A DNA stretch of 64,000 nt from an uncultured Clostridia bacterium. Its GTDB lineage: Bacteria; Bacillota; Clostridia; Oscillospirales; Acutalibacteraceae. A model generated the notes under the pieces. That model made no database searches and was not told the DNA's origin. It saw only the letters and a program-made list of their open reading frames with translations. Positions within the stretch are counted from its first letter, which is position 1. Every line of letters begins with the position of its first letter. Location of the stretch: the NCBI GenBank assembly GCA_944380765.1, contig CALWIO010000002.1:1-64000 (forward strand), in the 5' to 3' direction. Below are positions 61,172 to 64,000 of this stretch, piece after piece. Both the position numbers and the translations under genes were made by a program.

Positions 61172-61714
61172 ATGGACGAGCGAAAAATTGTTGAAATGCT
61201 GACGAACAAAGACGAAAAAGGCATGGAAGAATTTCTCTTTGAGTACAGCCCGTTAATGAGATATATCATCGCCCCGATTTTACCTACCGAACAGGATAAG
61301 GAAGCCTGCCTTTATGAAGCGGCAATGCAGGTGTGGCAAAAAATTGAAAGTTATGACTCGTTGTTAGGCAGCTTTAATTCCTGGCTGACCGCGGTTACAA
61401 GAAATTATGCGCTCAATTTCAGAAGAAATAATTTAAATCATATCAATACAAATTCTGTACCGTCAGATACGCCGTCGCCTGATTTGAACCCCGAGGAAGC
61501 GTTTATAATAACTGAACAGAAAAAAGCCTTGAAACAGGCCTTGAAGTGCCTTTCCGAAAAGGAAAGAATATTGCTTTACAGAAAGTATTACTATCGTCAG
61601 ACAACAGCGCAGATTGCGTCTGAAATGTGTATGACCGTGAGGGCTGTTGAAGGGAAGCTTTACCGAATTAAAAAGAAGCTTCGCAAAGAGCTGGGAGGTG
61701 AAAGCCGTGAGTAA
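61172..61714 (+). CDS. ECF-type sigma-70 family factor
   Basis: 180 residues. Region 2 (YSPLMRYIIAPILPTEQDKEACLYEAAMQVWQKIESYDSLLGSFNSWLTAVTRNYALNF pattern, described only in outline) and region 4 (CLSEKERILLYRKYYYRQTTAQIASEMCMTVRAVEGKLYRIKKKLRKEL, HTH). Short two-domain layout is the ECF pattern. ATG follows GAGGGGGCGATGAT. Its end overlaps the next gene, a polytopic membrane protein that may act as its anti-sigma factor (inference from coupling). Confidence 0.9.
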   Translation: MDERKIVEMLTNKDEKGMEEFLFEYSPLMRYIIAPILPTEQDKEACLYEAAMQVWQKIESYDSLLGSFNSWLTAVTRNYALNFRRNNLNHINTNSVPSDTPSPDLNPEEAFIITEQKKALKQALKCLSEKERILLYRKYYYRQTTAQIASEMCMTVRAVEGKLYRIKKKLRKELGGESRE

Positions 61715-63194
61715 TTGCCGTAATGAAAACATCAGCGATAAAGAGTTAGAGGCTCTGTTTGAGGAAAGCGCCCCCAATATGCCGCCGGAGGACATTTCTT
61801 TAAAAGTCAATCCGTGGAAAAAGTCAATGTACAGGGTTTTATCCGGAGCGATAATGTCCACCGTTACTTTAAATTATTTATGTATGAATTATATTTTGCC
61901 TGTTGCCGGATTTGTGCTGATGCTGCTCGGATTGCGGGTTCTGCGCCGTGAAAATAAATGGTTCCGGCGCTGCTTTGCCGTGTTGATTGTCGAAACGGCT
62001 TATATATGGATACTGTATATATTAAATACTTCTCTTTTTGGCAGTATGCTGGTCAATTCCGAAATTCTGATTGTGCTTTATATATTCAGCTCCTTGCTGC
62101 GTATAATTGTTTATATATTTCTCAGTCTCGGCTTAGCGTCTGTGCAGAAAAATGCCGGTAAGCCCGCAAATTTTCTCAGAACAGCGTGTTTGCCCGTTTG
62201 CTATGCTGTTATTTCTGCTTATGGACTTTTGCAGCTTAGCGGCTTCATAATTCCCGGTATATTGCTTATCATGTATATTTTGATTTTTTGGGGAATGTAT
62301 AAAACCGTGAAAAATCTGAATATAACCGGATATTCAATAAAAACGGCAGTCATCAAGGTAAGCGACGGCTTTATAGCGATAATTCTTTCATTGGTATTGA
62401 TTTTCGGCGGCGCGTGCGGTTATTTGTTTTGCGGCGGGTACCCCATGGATTGGTCGCCGGTCAATGCTGATGAAGATGCCGAGGTGGAAACAATAAAAAG
62501 TCAGCTCGCAAAGCTCGGATTTCCCGAGTATGTTTTAAATGACCTTACCCCGGAGGATATATCCGCTTGCGAGGGAGCGCTGCAAGTTGTGTCTGATGTT
62601 ATTTATGAGAGTATCGGAAGCGGCCTGCTGGAAACAGGTGAGGATGATGAGCTCATGCTCACAGGAGTGGGCGTGCAGGTGCCCGGAGAAAATATGAGTT
62701 GGATTGTATTTCATCATTTTCTTTGGACAACCGACCCTCAGTTTTACGGAACTGAATCAATTCAGCTTTGGCCGCCTTATGATTCAAGTTCGGATGTCTG
62801 GAGTCCGGCAGGTGAAGTGACGGGGCGCGTTTTGTTTGACAGGGGGGCGGATACCTTTGCGGCCAATTATTACTCGCTCGGACCTCAGATATATACTTCT
62901 GACAACGCTGTTTTCGGAGAACAGACTGCTATGGATATTTTTGCGGAATTTTCATTGCCGAAAAACGGGGAAAATTGCAGGGGATATGTTGCCTATCCGG
63001 TTTATCAGACAATCAGCAATTCTATTTTAAGCAGCTGGGCAAATTATACTCATCAGAAAAGCTGGGCTCAGTATCCCGTAATGTCCGCAACACAAAGAAG
63101 AATTACTGAATTTTCTAATTCTGACGCAGCGTTCACAACTGTACAGAGCGCTTTACAGTTTGACGCTAAAAAGGAAGCGGAACTTTTGCGGTAG
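61707..63194 (+). CDS. Polytopic membrane protein, probable partner of the ECF sigma factor
   Basis: About 495 residues. A short cytoplasmic N-terminus (SNCRNENISDKELEALFEESAPNMPPED type, sigma-binding region candidate), then about seven to eight membrane helices up to residue about 255, and a long external C-terminal domain of about 240 residues with no recognised motif. GTG at 61707 has GGGAGGTGA ahead of it and overlaps the sigma stop by eight bases, so translation is coupled. The pairing and N-terminus fit an anti-sigma factor with an outer sensor domain; this is inference. The last domain has a Trp/Tyr-rich region (LWPPYDSSSDVWSPAGE). Confidence 0.8.
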   Translation: MSNCRNENISDKELEALFEESAPNMPPEDISLKVNPWKKSMYRVLSGAIMSTVTLNYLCMNYILPVAGFVLMLLGLRVLRRENKWFRRCFAVLIVETAYIWILYILNTSLFGSMLVNSEILIVLYIFSSLLRIIVYIFLSLGLASVQKNAGKPANFLRTACLPVCYAVISAYGLLQLSGFIIPGILLIMYILIFWGMYKTVKNLNITGYSIKTAVIKVSDGFIAIILSLVLIFGGACGYLFCGGYPMDWSPVNADEDAEVETIKSQLAKLGFPEYVLNDLTPEDISACEGALQVVSDVIYESIGSGLLETGEDDELMLTGVGVQVPGENMSWIVFHHFLWTTDPQFYGTESIQLWPPYDSSSDVWSPAGEVTGRVLFDRGADTFAANYYSLGPQIYTSDNAVFGEQTAMDIFAEFSLPKNGENCRGYVAYPVYQTISNSILSSWANYTHQKSWAQYPVMSATQRRITEFSNSDAAFTTVQSALQFDAKKEAELLR

Positions 63195-63235
63195 TTTCAG
63201 AAAACATAGATTATTAAGCGGATATTTTAACATAA

Positions 63236-63267
63236 AAAAGCGGTATGACTTTTGTCATACCGCTTTT
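63236..63267. terminator. Bidirectional terminator between the sigma/membrane pair and serA
   Basis: Perfect 14-bp stem AAAAGCGGTATGAC / GTCATACCGCTTTT with a TTTT loop. Confidence 0.92.
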
Positions 63268-63310
63268 CTGTATAATGTTCTGTTGAGTTAAAGTAAAGAG
63301 TTTATGACAC

Positions 63311-64000
63311 TTACTTTATAACTCTTACGCGGATTATGGATTCAAGTCCGCACACAGCGCTAATCGCTTCTTCCGAAACATCTGTATCTGTATCAATCAT
63401 GGTGTAAGCGTATTCGCCTCTTGATTTGTTCACCATGTTGTCGATGTTTACATTCTCCGAAGCGAGAGTCGATGTAATGCTGCTGACGATTCCGGCAACA
63501 TTTCTGTGAATGATTGTCATTCTGTGTTTGCCGTTTCTGTCAACCGAAACCGCAGGAAGATTAACAGAATTGGTAATGTTTCCGTTTTCAAGATAGTCGG
63601 AAACCTCGTTTACAGCCATAACTGCGCAGTTGTCCTCGGATTCGGGAGTGGAAGCGCCCAGATGAGGTACGGCTATAACTCCGGCGGCGCCGATAAGCGA
63701 CTCGTTCGGGAAGTCGGTTATATACGAAGCGACTTTTCCGTTTTCAAGAGCGGCAATCATATCGGCTGTGTCAACAAGCTCGCCGCGGGCAAAGTTAAGA
63801 ATTCTGACATTGTCCTTCATAACGGCTATGCTGTCTTTGCAGATAATGGCTCTTGTGTCGTCGGTAAGCGGCACATGAAGGGTGATGTAGTCTGATTTTT
63901 CAAATATTTCATTTACCTGGGCGGTTACCGCAACGGCAGGGCTGAGAGCCGCCTTGCTTTTTTCAGAAAGGAAGGGGTCATACCCGATTACATTCATACC
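63311..64000 (-). CDS. serA: D-3-phosphoglycerate dehydrogenase, cut by window end
   Basis: 229 codons visible; the frame is open at base 64000 so the N-terminus lies outside. First step of serine synthesis from 3-phosphoglycerate. The visible part has the end of the NAD-binding domain (MNVIGYDPFLSEKSK), YITLHVPLTDDTRAII, LNFARGELVDTADMIAALENGKVASYITDFPNE and VPHLGASTPESEDNCA (catalytic His region), then a C-terminal ACT domain (MTIIHRNVAGIVSSITSTLASENVNIDNM), the serine-sensing regulatory fold. Confidence 0.93.
   Translation of the reverse strand, partial: GMNVIGYDPFLSEKSKAALSPAVAVTAQVNEIFEKSDYITLHVPLTDDTRAIICKDSIAVMKDNVRILNFARGELVDTADMIAALENGKVASYITDFPNESLIGAAGVIAVPHLGASTPESEDNCAVMAVNEVSDYLENGNITNSVNLPAVSVDRNGKHRMTIIHRNVAGIVSSITSTLASENVNIDNMVNKSRGEYAYTMIDTDTDVSEEAISAVCGLESIIRVRVIK

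Noticed and set aside
1-64000. CRISPR arrays, rRNA genes and insertion sequences
   Set aside because: No spaced direct-repeat array, no rRNA core sequence and no transposase were found by reading through the window.

Overview
The window reads as chromosomal DNA from an endospore-forming member of the Clostridia, probably an Oscillospirales/Ruminococcaceae-type gut anaerobe (inference). The support is a Gram-positive core gene set (hprK, rapZ, whiA, rbgA, thiI beside its own nifS, class B sortases), many dedicated spore genes (ypeB, spoVAE, gpr, spoIIP, pdaA, an alpha/beta SASP, a SpoIID-domain protein), strong SD sequences and frequent TTG/GTG starts. Genes are densely packed, often overlapping by 1-30 bases, and most sit in short operons closed by clear rho-independent hairpins.

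Layout. 1-2450: the end of an integrated element (5'-truncated ParB-like gene and a Tn916-type tyrosine recombinase) abutting a tRNA-Ser(CGA). A second partial copy of the tRNA lies about 200 bp away and still carries the strong promoter. 2.6-4.9 kb: sugar kinase and GH4 glycosidase. 4.9-8.8 kb (minus): a heterodimeric ABC exporter preceded by a 38-residue peptide gene with its own promoter, SD and intervening terminator; this is the best candidate for an undescribed system. 8.9-11.9 kb: MFS transporter, a repeat-bearing lipoprotein and YpeB. 12-14.8 kb: nifS-thiI (tRNA thiolation) and cinA C-domain. 14.8-20.3 kb: two class B sortases sharing a C-terminal tail, a membrane SpoIID-domain protein and galE. 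20.4-22.7 kb: lemA, a TPM-domain protein, a HAD phosphatase and RNase P RNA. 22.8-26.2 kb: recD2, then a TPP riboswitch and thiT, driven from a promoter inside the end of recD2.

26.3-37.9 kb: zinc-ribbon membrane protein, comM, phosphoglucomutase, a SigH-like sigma factor, spoVAE, rpsT, gpr-spoIIP, yhaM, a stand-alone 5'-3' exonuclease and trmL. 38-49.7 kb: pdaA, SASP, the hprK-glk-murB-rapZ-whiA cluster, two overlapping signal peptidases, rbgA-rnhB-yraN, thrC, a DUF1540 protein and a phosphoesterase. 49.8-53.3 kb: the tig-clpP-clpX protein-quality block. 53.3-61 kb: a DMT transporter, a polyprenyl-phosphate sugar transferase, two secreted/membrane proteins (one transglutaminase-like), the folate genes folE-folP-folB-folK and a DEDD exonuclease. 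61-64 kb: an ECF-type sigma factor with an overlapping polytopic membrane partner, and serA running off the window end.

Several genes shorter than 60 codons were read directly from the DNA (at 8647, 30578, 32270, 35039, 37985 and 48776). Each is called from its SD, start, stop and context; functions are unknown unless stated.
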